From: Mucilaginibacter sp. dw_454
Lineage (GTDB): Bacteria; Bacteroidota; Bacteroidia; Sphingobacteriales; Sphingobacteriaceae
DNA: 64,000 nucleotides
Direction of reading: 5' to 3'
Assembly (NCBI RefSeq): GCF_018449775.1
Contig: NZ_JAAVVB010000002.1
Location: 496,001 to 560,000, forward strand
Part shown: one piece after another, positions 17,972 through 27,029 of the stretch
Layout of the letters: each line of letters starts with the position of its first letter
Numbering within the stretch: the stretch's first letter is position 1
Program-made: the position numbers and the translations under genes
Notes under the pieces: generated by a model
What the model saw: the letters and a program-made list of their open reading frames with translations, nothing else
Told to the model about the DNA's origin: nothing
Database searches by the model: none

Positions 17972-18832
17972 ATGATCATAATAGCTGACGGCGGCTCAAC
18001 CAAAACCAACTGGTGCCTACTGAATGAGGAGGGTAAAAAAGTATACTTCAATACTGAAGGATACAATCCGTATTTCTCAAGTGTGGAATACATCATTAAT
18101 TCGCTAAATGAAAGTTTACCTGCTGATTTGGATACAAAAAAAATTACAGAGGTAAACTACTACGGTGCGGGTTGCTCAACTCAAGAGAAGCGTGACCTGG
18201 TTAAAGAAGCCATGAGTGCGGTTTTTACCAGTGCTACTGTTAACATTGGTCATGACCTGTTAGCCGCTGCACGTGCCTTACTGGGTCGTAATGCAGGTTT
18301 TGCTGCTATTTTGGGTACAGGTACCAATACTTGTATTTATGACGGTAAAGACATTGTTAACAATATCGACTCTGGCGCTTATATTTTGGGCGATGAAGGT
18401 AGCGGTTGTTATATCGGCAAAAAATTGCTGACCGACTATATTCGCGGTTATATGCCTGAAGTGGTACGTAGCTTATTTTGGGAGACTTTCCAACTTACCC
18501 CCGATGATGTGAACGAACAAGTTTACACCAAACCGCTGGCAAACCGCTTCTGCGCAAGCTTTAGCAAGTTTGTTTATGACAACAACGTACACATTGAATA
18601 TTCGCGTAACCTGGTTAGAACATCTTTCGAAGATTTCTTTAAAAACCTGGTAACCCATTACCCTGATTATCAAAAATATACTTTCAACTGTATAGGTTCT
18701 GTAGGCTACAACTTCCGTAACGTATTGGAAGAAGTTTGCCTGGAAAACGGAATGCAGGTGGGTAACATTATCCGCTCGCCTATAGATAGCCTGGTTAAGT
18801 TTCACCAGGAATTAGCTCAGGAAGCACATTAA
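17972..18832 (+). CDS. BadF/BadG-type (N-acetylglucosamine kinase-like) ATPase
   Basis: This 286-residue cytosolic kinase belongs to the ASKHA fold. The phosphate-1 loop is intact (IIIADGGSTKTNW, with D6, T10, K11), the candidate catalytic base is the Asp in IGHDLLAAARA (about residue 94), phosphate-2 is LGTGTNTCIYDG, and GDEGSGCYIG follows. These features fit bacterial GlcNAc or glucosamine kinases (PF01869). A paralogue that has lost the phosphate-1 residues sits at 20829 between pfkA and gapA. This copy has its own long upstream region and ends near a tandem repeat and a bidirectional terminator. The amino sugar substrate is inferred from the family. Confidence 0.85.
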   Translation: MIIIADGGSTKTNWCLLNEEGKKVYFNTEGYNPYFSSVEYIINSLNESLPADLDTKKITEVNYYGAGCSTQEKRDLVKEAMSAVFTSATVNIGHDLLAAARALLGRNAGFAAILGTGTNTCIYDGKDIVNNIDSGAYILGDEGSGCYIGKKLLTDYIRGYMPEVVRSLFWETFQLTPDDVNEQVYTKPLANRFCASFSKFVYDNNVHIEYSRNLVRTSFEDFFKNLVTHYPDYQKYTFNCIGSVGYNFRNVLEEVCLENGMQVGNIIRSPIDSLVKFHQELAQEAH

Positions 18833-18840
18833 TAAAGAGA

Positions 18841-18889
18841 CAAGAATCAAGAATCAAGAGTCAAGAATCAAGAGTCAAGAATCAAGACT
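18841..18889 (+). repeat. Tandem heptamer repeat, seven copies of CAAGART-like unit
   Basis: The units are CAAGAAT, CAAGAAT, CAAGAGT, CAAGAAT, CAAGAGT, CAAGAAT and CAAGACT with no gaps, 49 bases in all. It is non-coding and just past the kinase stop codon. The copy number is likely to vary between strains by slippage. Confidence 0.9.
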
Positions 18890-18911
18890 GAAACCAAACC
18901 GGGATTTAAGA

Positions 18912-18954
18912 CTAACAAAAAATGCAGACCATATTGGTCTGCATTTTTTGTTAG
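18912..18954. terminator. Bidirectional terminator, perfect 20-base palindromic stem
   Basis: Arms 18912-18931 and 18935-18954 are perfectly complementary with a 3-base loop. The stem ends in an A run on one side and a T run on the other, so it can stop both the rightward kinase and the leftward Nudix-type regulator transcripts. Confidence 0.92.
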
Positions 18955-19020
18955 GTGATATTTAAAAGAGCAAAGATTAACCAGGTAAAAATCTTGATTC
19001 TTGTCTCTCGATTCTCGAAT

Positions 19021-19713
19021 CTATTCCGCTGTTAGCTCATTCTGAAAGATTTTGGCGTATTTGCGACGATCGAATTTATAAAGTTTTGCTGCGCGATAGG
19101 ATACGCCCTTTTGTTTTTCAACCAGTTCTTTCAAGAAGCCGTAACTCAGCATCTTTTTGCGGAAGTTACGTTTATCCAGTTTCTTATCCAATATAGCTTC
19201 ATACAAGCCTTGCAGTTGCGTAAGCGTGAATTTCTCAGGCAATAAGTCAAATGCTATGGGTTGATAATTTAAACGGCGACGGATCTTGCCAAAGCCGTTT
19301 TTAAATATCTCGGTATGGTCAAACGCCAATTTTGGTAAACTTTTAACCGGGTGCCATACTGCTTTACGGGCATATTGGCTTATTGGTCTCAGTTCTTTTT
19401 GCCCATTAATGCGGATCAAGGCGTAGTAGCCAACCGTAATAACACGACCTTGAGGGTGGCGGTTAACTTCGCCAAAAGTGTGGAACTGCTTCATCTGCAA
19501 ATCTCGCAGGCCGGTTAGCTCATAAAGTATTCGGTCGGCAGCGTCATCGAGGCTTTCGTCTTCCTTTACAATATATCCGGGGAGCGCAAACCAGCCGCCA
19601 AAAGGCTCTTCGTTACGTTCAATTAATAGTATTTTAAGTTCACCAGCCTCAAACCCAAAAATAAGACAGTCGATACTGAAAATCGACTCAAACGTGGGTA
19701 ATTTCTCTTCCAA
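19021..19713 (-). CDS. Nudix-domain transcriptional regulator (NrtR/AraR-like) with winged helix
   Basis: The 230-residue protein has an N-terminal Nudix fold (about residues 10-140) and a basic C-terminal winged-helix part (about 150-225, FTLTQLQGLYEAIL). The Nudix box (46-69, GYIVKEDESLDDAADRILYE then LTGL) is degenerate: the family pattern R-E-U-x-E-E is R61-I-L-Y-E65-L66 here, so hydrolase activity is probably lost. Known relatives are NrtR, which senses ADP-ribose, and the Bacteroides AraR regulator, which senses arabinose. It is divergent from pfkA, and an inverted repeat GGTGT...ACACC sits in the shared promoter region. It probably controls that operon or itself; the ligand is unknown. 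Confidence 0.85.
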   Translation of the reverse strand: MEEKLPTFESIFSIDCLIFGFEAGELKILLIERNEEPFGGWFALPGYIVKEDESLDDAADRILYELTGLRDLQMKQFHTFGEVNRHPQGRVITVGYYALIRINGQKELRPISQYARKAVWHPVKSLPKLAFDHTEIFKNGFGKIRRRLNYQPIAFDLLPEKFTLTQLQGLYEAILDKKLDKRNFRKKMLSYGFLKELVEKQKGVSYRAAKLYKFDRRKYAKIFQNELTAE

Positions 19714-19792
19714 AATAGCGTTACAATTAAGATGTTATTTTATTACGATAAATGCTTTACTGGCATCAAAAATAAATAAAAATAAATTTAAC

Positions 19793-19818
19793 GGTGTAAT
19801 TTTCACACCTTATATTCG
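19793..19818 (+). promoter_or_regulatory. Candidate operator and -7 box in front of pfkA
   Basis: The inverted repeat GGTGT-aattttc-ACACC (19793-19809) directly abuts TATATTCG (19811-19818), one base off TAnnTTTG. A regulator bound here would block or assist polymerase. The divergent Nudix-type regulator 80 bases away is the obvious candidate. The repeat is seen; the regulator link is inferred. Confidence 0.45.
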
Positions 19819-19842
19819 TGCAAAATTTTTTTGGTTAAAAAG

Positions 19843-20828
19843 ATGAGTAAAATTTCGAAAATAGGAGTGCTAACTTCAGGCGGCGACGCACCGGGAATGA
19901 ACCCGTGTATTCGTGCCGTGGTACGTACCGCTATATTCAACGGATTAGAAGTTGTTGGTATAAAACAGGGTTACAAGGGCATGATCGAAAACGATATGTA
20001 CGAGATGGGCACCCGCTCTGTTAGTAATATATTAAATTTAGGGGGCACTATTTTAAAAACGGCCCGCTGCCTGCCTTTCCGTACAGACGAAGGTATGGAA
20101 ACCGCTTACCAGAACATTAAAGCAAAAGGTATTGATGGTTTAGTAGTTATTGGTGGCGATGGTACCTTTACCGGCGCTTTACGTTTCTCGCAAAAATATC
20201 CTGATATCGCGGTAATAGGTGTACCGGGAACTATTGATAATGATCTTTACGGTTCAACCTATACTTTAGGTTTTGATACCGCTACCAATACTGTTATTGA
20301 AGCTATCGACAAAATACGTGATACCGCAGATTCTCACGATCGTTTGTTTTTTGTAGAGGTAATGGGTCGCGATTCGGGCGCTATTGCTTTGCGTGCCGGT
20401 ATATCTTGCGGTGCAGAAGCTATTTTGTTGCCTGAGAAATCAACTGCGTTGGCAGACTTGATTGACCATCTTAAGAATGGCGCTACCAATAAAAAATCGT
20501 CGAGCATCGTAATTGTTGCCGAAGGTGATAAAACCGGGGGTATTTATGACCTGGCTAAAGCAGTACAAAATGAAATTACGCATTACGATATTAAAGTAAC
20601 CGTACTGGGCCATTTGCAACGCGGTGGTGCACCAAGTAGCTTTGACCGTGTATTGGGCAGCCGCTTAGGTTTTGCTGCTGTAAATGCGCTTATAGCGGGC
20701 CAAAGTCAAAAAATGGTGGGCCTTGAGGCAAACCACATTAAACTGACACCGCTTGACGAGGCATTGAGTCATCATGATTTCAAGCTGGAATCGGACCTTT
20801 TACAAATGGTGGAGGTACTTTCCATATA

Positions 20829-20829
<1 letters not shown>
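19843..20829 (+). CDS. pfkA: ATP-dependent 6-phosphofructokinase
   Basis: It catalyses the committed glycolytic step from fructose 6-phosphate to fructose 1,6-bisphosphate. The ATG at 19843 is used (328 residues; E. coli PfkA has 320); a TTG at 19831 would add four residues. Motifs: GGDAPGMN (13-20), GGDGT (104-108), PGTIDND (128-134, catalytic Asp pair) and MGRDSG. Gly in GGDGT, not Asp, indicates ATP rather than pyrophosphate as the donor. It is the first gene of an operon; its stop overlaps the next start (TAATG). The divergent Nudix-type regulator and the inverted repeat upstream suggest regulated expression. Confidence 0.95.
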
Positions 20830-22678
<1,849 letters not shown>

Positions 22679-22697
22679 TAGCCGAACGTTAATATTT

Positions 22698-22731
22698 GAA
22701 AGCCCCCGAGTAATCGGGGGCTTTCCTGTTT
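22698..22731 (+). terminator. Terminator of the pfkA-gapA operon
   Basis: A perfect 12-base stem GAAAGCCCCCGA/TCGGGGGCTTTC (22698-22709 with 22714-22725), loop GTAA, is followed by CTGTTT. Confidence 0.88.
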
Positions 22732-22733
22732 AT

Positions 22734-22881
22734 AACCCTCTTTCCGCCGAAGGCGAAGAGAGGGTCGCGCTCGAAGAGTTGCGGGGTGAGTCCACCGGCG
22801 CGCCTTCATTGACAGGCGAAGACTCACCCGGTCATCGCTTCGCTTGACCGCCCTCTCTTTCGCAAGCGATGAAGAGGGCTA
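22734..22881. repeat. GC-rich folded intergenic element
   Basis: This stretch is clearly richer in G+C than its surroundings. The outer arms (ACCCTCTTTC near 22735 and GAAGAGGGC near 22873) pair, and inside them GGTGAGTC (near 22784) pairs with GACTCACC (near 22821). An open frame runs through it but has no coding character. It looks like a mobile or dispersed palindromic element, and no second full copy is in the window. Confidence 0.6.
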
Positions 22882-22941
22882 ACACCAGGTTTAAGACGCA
22901 ATGGAAAATTAGTATCTTAGTCATAACATTAACTGACAACC

Positions 22942-24021
22942 ATGCTTAAGAACATCCTGCTTATCGCTCTGCTGGCTATCGCTATTACCGGCAAGGCCCA
23001 AATCAAATACCCAACTCCCGAAGAAAGCGACTACATAGCCAAAGACTTCACCTTTGAAAGCGGCGAGAAGCTACCCGAGTTGCGCGTTCATTGCATTACT
23101 GTAGGCAAACAGCATAAAGACGCCATGGGCCAAACCGACAACGCGATACTCATTATGCATGGCACAACCGGCGACTCGAAAGGTCTGATAGGCATAGAGC
23201 GATTCTCTAATACCCTGTTTGCACCAGGCGCTGTGTTAGATGCTACCAGGTACTACATCGTCTTTGTGGATGGCATAGGCCACGGCAAGTCAAGCAAGCC
23301 TAGTGACGGCTTGCATATGAAGTTCCCCAAGTATACCTATAACGATATGGTGAAGGCGCAATACCTGTTGGTAACACAGCATTTGGGCATCAACCACCTG
23401 CGTTTGGTAATGGGCACCTCGATGGGGGCGATGCATACCTGGGTTTGGGGTTATACCTATCCCGACTTTATGGACGCATTGATGCCCCTGGCCAGCAACC
23501 CTGTAGAGATTGCAGGGCGCAACCGTATGATGCGCAAGCTGGCCATTGATATGATTGAGAATGACCCGGCCTGGATGGGTGGCGAATACAAAACACAACC
23601 CAAAGAAGGCCTGCTAGGTGCCACCGCGTCTTTACTGTTTATGGGCAGCAGCTCACTACAAATGCAGAAAGCAGCGCCAACCCGCGATGAGGAAGACGCC
23701 TTACTGGCTAAAACCGAGGACCGCTATTACCATCTGTTAGATGCTAATGATGTGATCTACGCGTTTGATGCGTCGCGCTACTATAACCCGGAGCCACACC
23801 TGGAGCAGATCAAAGCGCCATTGTTTGCCATTAATTCGGCCGATGATGTGATCAATCCGCCGGAGTTGGGTTTGATAGATAAAGACATTAAACGGGTTGC
23901 TAAAGGCAGGTATATTCTGCTGCCTATAACCGATAAGACATCGGGCCATGGCACGCACTCTAACCCAACCATATGGGGCGATTATTTAAAGGAGTTGATG
24001 GTAATATCGGAGAAGAAATAG
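22942..24021 (+). CDS. Secreted alpha/beta hydrolase related to homoserine O-acetyltransferase (MetX)
   Basis: The 359-residue protein has a signal peptide (MLKNILLIALLAIAITGKAQ), which a biosynthetic MetX would not have. The alpha/beta-hydrolase core shows LIMHGTTGDSKG, the nucleophile elbow GTSMGAMH, the acid in NSADDVINPP and the His in TSGHGTHS. MetX-like proteins include true acyltransferases and plain hydrolases; an exported one more likely hydrolyses an ester or amide in the periplasm. A -7-like box TATCTTAG (22913-22920) lies 21 bases before the ATG. The gene stands alone. Confidence 0.82.
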   Translation: MLKNILLIALLAIAITGKAQIKYPTPEESDYIAKDFTFESGEKLPELRVHCITVGKQHKDAMGQTDNAILIMHGTTGDSKGLIGIERFSNTLFAPGAVLDATRYYIVFVDGIGHGKSSKPSDGLHMKFPKYTYNDMVKAQYLLVTQHLGINHLRLVMGTSMGAMHTWVWGYTYPDFMDALMPLASNPVEIAGRNRMMRKLAIDMIENDPAWMGGEYKTQPKEGLLGATASLLFMGSSSLQMQKAAPTRDEEDALLAKTEDRYYHLLDANDVIYAFDASRYYNPEPHLEQIKAPLFAINSADDVINPPELGLIDKDIKRVAKGRYILLPITDKTSGHGTHSNPTIWGDYLKELMVISEKK

Positions 24022-24199
24022 CGCTGTTTGTGACGCGTGTTTTGTTTCACGTGAGTATGCAACATTGAAACAGATGAAACAGAATTTTTATGTAACTAAC
24101 AGATATGCAGTTTGTTGTGAAAATTAAGTGAAACAGCATGAAACAGCAATCCTGACTTTTAAGTGTTTTTTTGTTTCACGCTGAAACTTTATTACACCA
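24022..24199. repeat. Non-coding region with GAAACAG and TTGTTTCACG repeats
   Basis: Two copies of TGAAACAG-n-ATGAAACAG (24066-24082 and 24129-24146) and two of TTGTTTCACG (24042-24051 and 24171-24180) are arranged so that the inner and outer motifs are complementary. No protein longer than about 20 residues is encoded. Function unknown. Confidence 0.6.
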
Positions 24200-24278
24200 C
24201 GTCATCCTGAGCGCAGCGTAGGGATGTCTATACACGCGACCCGGAGATCGTCACGCTCGTACCTCGCTCACGATGACG
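24200..24278. repeat. GTCAT...ATGAC palindromic element, chimeric copy
   Basis: The left half is of the CATCCTGAGCG subtype, while the right half (GGAGATCG...CTCGTACCTCGCTC) matches the other subtype, seen at 54193 and 55801. The arms therefore pair only in part. It lies between convergent genes. Confidence 0.8.
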
Positions 24279-24427
24279 CGTGGGGAAAGCCCGAAACAAC
24301 CACATAAAACAAATAAAAAGCAGTTAAAACTTTTTAAAGCACATTCAATACACTTAAGTTTTTTTAATTACTGCGGATAAGCAATTTGATGCAGTTGGTG
24401 ACAACATTAACAACGACTTTCCACCAC

Positions 24428-24569
24428 GTCATCCTGAGCGTAGTGTAAGGATCTCTATACGACCGGTCCGGAGATTGCCACACTCGTTCGTACCTCGTTC
24501 GCAACGACGTGGCAATTGCACGCGTTCGAGCTTTTCTCCTTGCGATTGCCGCGCTTCGCTCGCAATGAC
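24428..24569. repeat. Composite of two GTCAT...ATGAC palindromic elements
   Basis: A CATCCTGAGCG-type left half runs into CTCGTTCGCAACGACG (to about 24509). A second partial element then ends in the CTCGCAATGAC form at 24569. The region between 24279 and 24427 holds only AT-rich sequence with no gene seen. Confidence 0.8.
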
Positions 24570-24582
24570 AATTTATATAAAA

Positions 24583-24617
24583 CAAGAAAGCCACTGCATC
24601 GCGCAGTGGCTTTCTTG
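24583..24617 (-). terminator. Terminator after the YtxH gene
   Basis: A perfect 15-base stem (24583-24597 with 24603-24617, loop of 5) is followed leftwards by TTTTATATAAA. The 17-base sequence just before the stem on the minus strand (24620-24636) recurs before the hairpin at 35309-35336. Confidence 0.75.
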
Positions 24618-24652
24618 TAATTAACTGATCTTATTATTATGTGTGTGTAGTA

Positions 24653-25039
24653 TTATGCTTCCTGGATAGAGTCATTCACGTCATTAGCTGCGCTTTTTAC
24701 TTTTGATTTAGCACGGTCTACATGATTTTGTGCTTCGTCGGCAATGTCATTGCCTTTTGAGCGGATCTCGTCAGAAATACCGTCACGGTAATTATACAGA
24801 TCATCGGCAGCGCTGCTAAATCTTGATCTTGCTTTTTCGTAAGCGTTATTGCCGTAATCTTTTATCTGGTCAGACACTGAACGTGCTCCGTCTTTTGCTC
24901 TTCCGGCAAGGTCATCAGCATAGCCCGCTATACTGCCCCTGGTTTCTTCTCCGCTGTTAGGCGCAAATAATAATCCTAATATCGCACCTGCTGCAGCGCC
25001 TACTAAAACGGCTGCTAAAACTTTTGATTGATCTTTCAT
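24653..25039 (-). CDS. YtxH domain protein (Gly/Ala helix plus amphipathic tail)
   Basis: The 128-residue protein has one N-terminal glycine-zipper membrane helix (VLAAVLVGAAAGAILGLLFA, about residues 8-27) followed by PNSGEETRG, the YtxH signature. The rest is a long polar, probably coiled-coil or LEA-like region rich in A, D, K and S. Proteins of this family are general-stress or envelope-associated in many bacteria, and the exact role is unknown. It is convergent with the MetX-like gene across a repeat-rich spacer. Confidence 0.85.
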   Translation of the reverse strand: MKDQSKVLAAVLVGAAAGAILGLLFAPNSGEETRGSIAGYADDLAGRAKDGARSVSDQIKDYGNNAYEKARSRFSSAADDLYNYRDGISDEIRSKGNDIADEAQNHVDRAKSKVKSAANDVNDSIQEA

Positions 25040-25232
25040 GTTTTTATTTTTTATGTAGCTGACGGAGTTAATACAACAACAGTGCCAAGCAACCTATTGA
25101 CCAAAAAAATAAAGCAGATCAAATAAACCTGTAAAAAATACAATACAAACTGCCCAACAAGCAGCACAATAACAATACCTGCCTTTGCGTCAACGTTATA
25201 AATTGTATTTTTACGATATCCAAATCATCAAT

Positions 25233-25595
25233 ATGAAAAAAATTATCCTGCTTACAGGTTTTATCATAGCATCGGCTGCTGTTAAATCATTTGCGCAAAC
25301 CAGTATCCCGGCAAAAGAAGCTGCCAAACACATCAACGAAAAAGTTACGGTATGTGATACTGTTTATGGCGGTAAGTTTTTAGAAAGCGCTAATATCACC
25401 CTGATAGACATGGGCGGCAATCATCCCAATGAATTGATTACGCTGTTAATTAAAGGCGATGACCGCAAAAAGTTTAAAGATGCGCCCGAAGTTAGTTTAA
25501 AACATAAACTGGTGTGTGTAACCGGACAAGTTATAGACTATAAAGGCAAGCCCGAGATTGTGGTCACTGACCCTGCGCAGATAAAGGTTCAATAG
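25233..25595 (+). CDS. Secreted small OB-like protein, paralogue of the 8737-9087 product
   Basis: The ATG at 25233 gives a 120-residue protein starting with a Sec signal peptide (MKKIILLTGFIIASAAVKSFAQ); an upstream frame start at 25185 lacks one. The mature domain contains EKVTVCDTVYGG, DMGGNHPNELITLLIKG and LVCVTGQVIDYKGKPEIVV, a pattern like the OB-fold nucleic-acid-binding-type domain found in secreted Bacteroidota proteins. It shares most motif positions with the other copy in this window. A ligand or partner is unknown. It is a single gene, divergent from the YtxH gene. Confidence 0.75.
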   Translation: MKKIILLTGFIIASAAVKSFAQTSIPAKEAAKHINEKVTVCDTVYGGKFLESANITLIDMGGNHPNELITLLIKGDDRKKFKDAPEVSLKHKLVCVTGQVIDYKGKPEIVVTDPAQIKVQ

Positions 25596-25607
25596 TTTAT
25601 TTGTAAT

Positions 25608-25655
25608 TGGTCATTAGTGCTTCAATGCGGTAAATTTACTAGTGACTAATGACCA
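25608..25655. terminator. Inverted repeat between convergent genes, possible bidirectional terminator
   Basis: TGGTCATTAGT (25608-25618) is complementary to ACTAATGACCA (25645-25655). A partial direct repeat of TAGTGACTAATGACCAGTGACT lies at the right end. There is no strong T run, so terminator function is uncertain. Confidence 0.4.
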
Positions 25656-25668
25656 GTGACTGTTTAAA

Positions 25669-26808
25669 TCACGCCACAATAGCCAACTGGTTGCTAATGG
25701 TACTTTCAGAATCTTTTACTATTTCGCGAATCTTTGCATCCAGTTCATTGACGGTATGTTCCAGGATATCGAAGTAGTCGAGGTCGGCATTTTTTTGCTC
25801 CAATTTAAGCAGGGCCATGATACCCAGTAAAGAAGCAACCGGCCGCCTTAACTCATGCGATTGGATAATGGCTATCCGCGTAAGTGCCGCATTTTGAATA
25901 TTGATCTGATCTTCCTGGATTTTTCGGTCGGTGATATCGGCAGAGTTTAAGGCTACGCTGACAACTTGGTTGGCGCTATTTTTTATCGGCACAAATTCTA
26001 ACTCTTTCCAAATAGGTTGTTCTGTATCCGGGCGCATGTGCCATTCAAACTTTAAGGCCTCACCATTAAAAGCTTTGTGGAAATATTTAGCAAAGTCTTC
26101 TTTAACATCTTCATCGAAGTACTCTAAAATAGAAACTCCGTTTTGCAGGCTTTTATCGTAAACCTTCTGCACAAACAGGTCAGACGCGCGGTTATAAGCA
26201 ATAATGTTCCGGTCCTTATCTATCAGGATATGACAATCCTTTGTGCTATCAAAAATGGCATTTAATTTTAGTTCTGATTCAGCAATCAATGCTTTTTGTT
26301 TTTCAGTTTCGGCCTGATGCTGTTCTTTAGCGCGTAAAGCATAGTTAAGCTCCAGTAAATTCATTACCTGTTTTGATAAAATCCGTAATGTATTTTGTTG
26401 TGTCTCGGTTATATCACGTGGTTTAAAATCAACTATGCAAAGTGCACCTATAGCGTGCCCATCGTTAGTTACTAAGCTGCAACCTGCATAAAAACGGATA
26501 AAAGGTTCGGCAATAACCAACGGATTACTGATAAAGCGCTCATCTAAAAGCGTGTCAGTAATAATATTGATGTCGTTTTGTTGAATAGTATAATTGCAAA
26601 ATGACAGCTCGCGTGCGGTGCAGTCAATATCTACCCCCTTGCTGGCTTTAAACCATTGGGTGTCTTCGTCAAGCAGCGTAATTAAAGCCACCGGTGTTTC
26701 GCAGATCTGGGCTGCCAGTGTTACAATATCATTCAGATCCTTTGTGATTGCGGCATTTGGCTGCATAAATCTTTTTACAGCATTAATACGGTAAAGTTCG
26801 TTACTCAT
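25669..26808 (-). CDS. GAF-PAS sensor with histidine-kinase DHp helix but no ATPase domain
   Basis: The start at ATG 26808 gives 379 residues; ATG 26847 would add 13. It has no membrane helix. In order: a GAF domain (about residues 20-150, with VALITLLDEDTQWFKASKG and GHAIGALCIVD), a coiled coil (about 160-185), a PAS domain (about 190-300) and a HisKA-like helix containing SHELRRPVASLLG. The protein ends about 50 residues after that His, with no N, G1 or G2 boxes. It cannot autophosphorylate alone. It may be a truncated kinase, a phosphoacceptor served by another kinase, or a regulator. The frame is intact to the stop, so this is not an obvious frameshift. Confidence 0.78.
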   Translation of the reverse strand: MSNELYRINAVKRFMQPNAAITKDLNDIVTLAAQICETPVALITLLDEDTQWFKASKGVDIDCTARELSFCNYTIQQNDINIITDTLLDERFISNPLVIAEPFIRFYAGCSLVTNDGHAIGALCIVDFKPRDITETQQNTLRILSKQVMNLLELNYALRAKEQHQAETEKQKALIAESELKLNAIFDSTKDCHILIDKDRNIIAYNRASDLFVQKVYDKSLQNGVSILEYFDEDVKEDFAKYFHKAFNGEALKFEWHMRPDTEQPIWKELEFVPIKNSANQVVSVALNSADITDRKIQEDQINIQNAALTRIAIIQSHELRRPVASLLGIMALLKLEQKNADLDYFDILEHTVNELDAKIREIVKDSESTISNQLAIVA

Positions 26809-26980
26809 ATTATTCGCGATTAGGGAGTTAGAATGCGTTTGCAACAATGCTATAAATACGTTTGAAGATATTGTTAAGTTTTTAAATTATACCTTATAAT
26901 AAGTGTTGTTTGTGTAACTTTTATGGTACAAATTTAATCTATTAGTTATTATTTAATCTTTAGTAAATAAGGCGCAAGCA

Positions 26981-27009
26981 TTTGTCGACGACAATTATTT
27001 GTATCTTAG
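26981..27009 (+). promoter_or_regulatory. Candidate promoter for the 27030 lipoprotein gene
   Basis: TTTG at 26981-26984, 17 bases, then TATCTTAG at 27002-27009. The same -7-like octamer precedes the MetX-like gene. Confidence 0.4.
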
Positions 27010-27029
27010 AATTAGTTTATCAAACCTAT

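Larger units (their letters stand above)
18836..19008. repeat. Long-range inverted repeat around a terminator
   Basis: A 17-base perfect inverted repeat (AGAGACAAGAATCAAGA at 18836-18852 and its complement at 18992-19008) flanks the 7-base tandem repeats and the 20-base terminator palindrome. It lies between two convergent genes. Confidence 0.85.

Noticed and set aside
18841..18889. Short tandem repeats as a possible CRISPR array
   Set aside because: Units are 7 bases with no spacers, so this is a simple tandem repeat.
22942..24021. Homoserine O-acetyltransferase (metX)
   Set aside because: It has a signal peptide and no methionine genes nearby; an exported hydrolase is more likely.
24364..24594. 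76-residue open frame on the minus strand
   Set aside because: It is formed by the palindromic repeats (translated repeat sequence such as CERSAAIA), not a gene.
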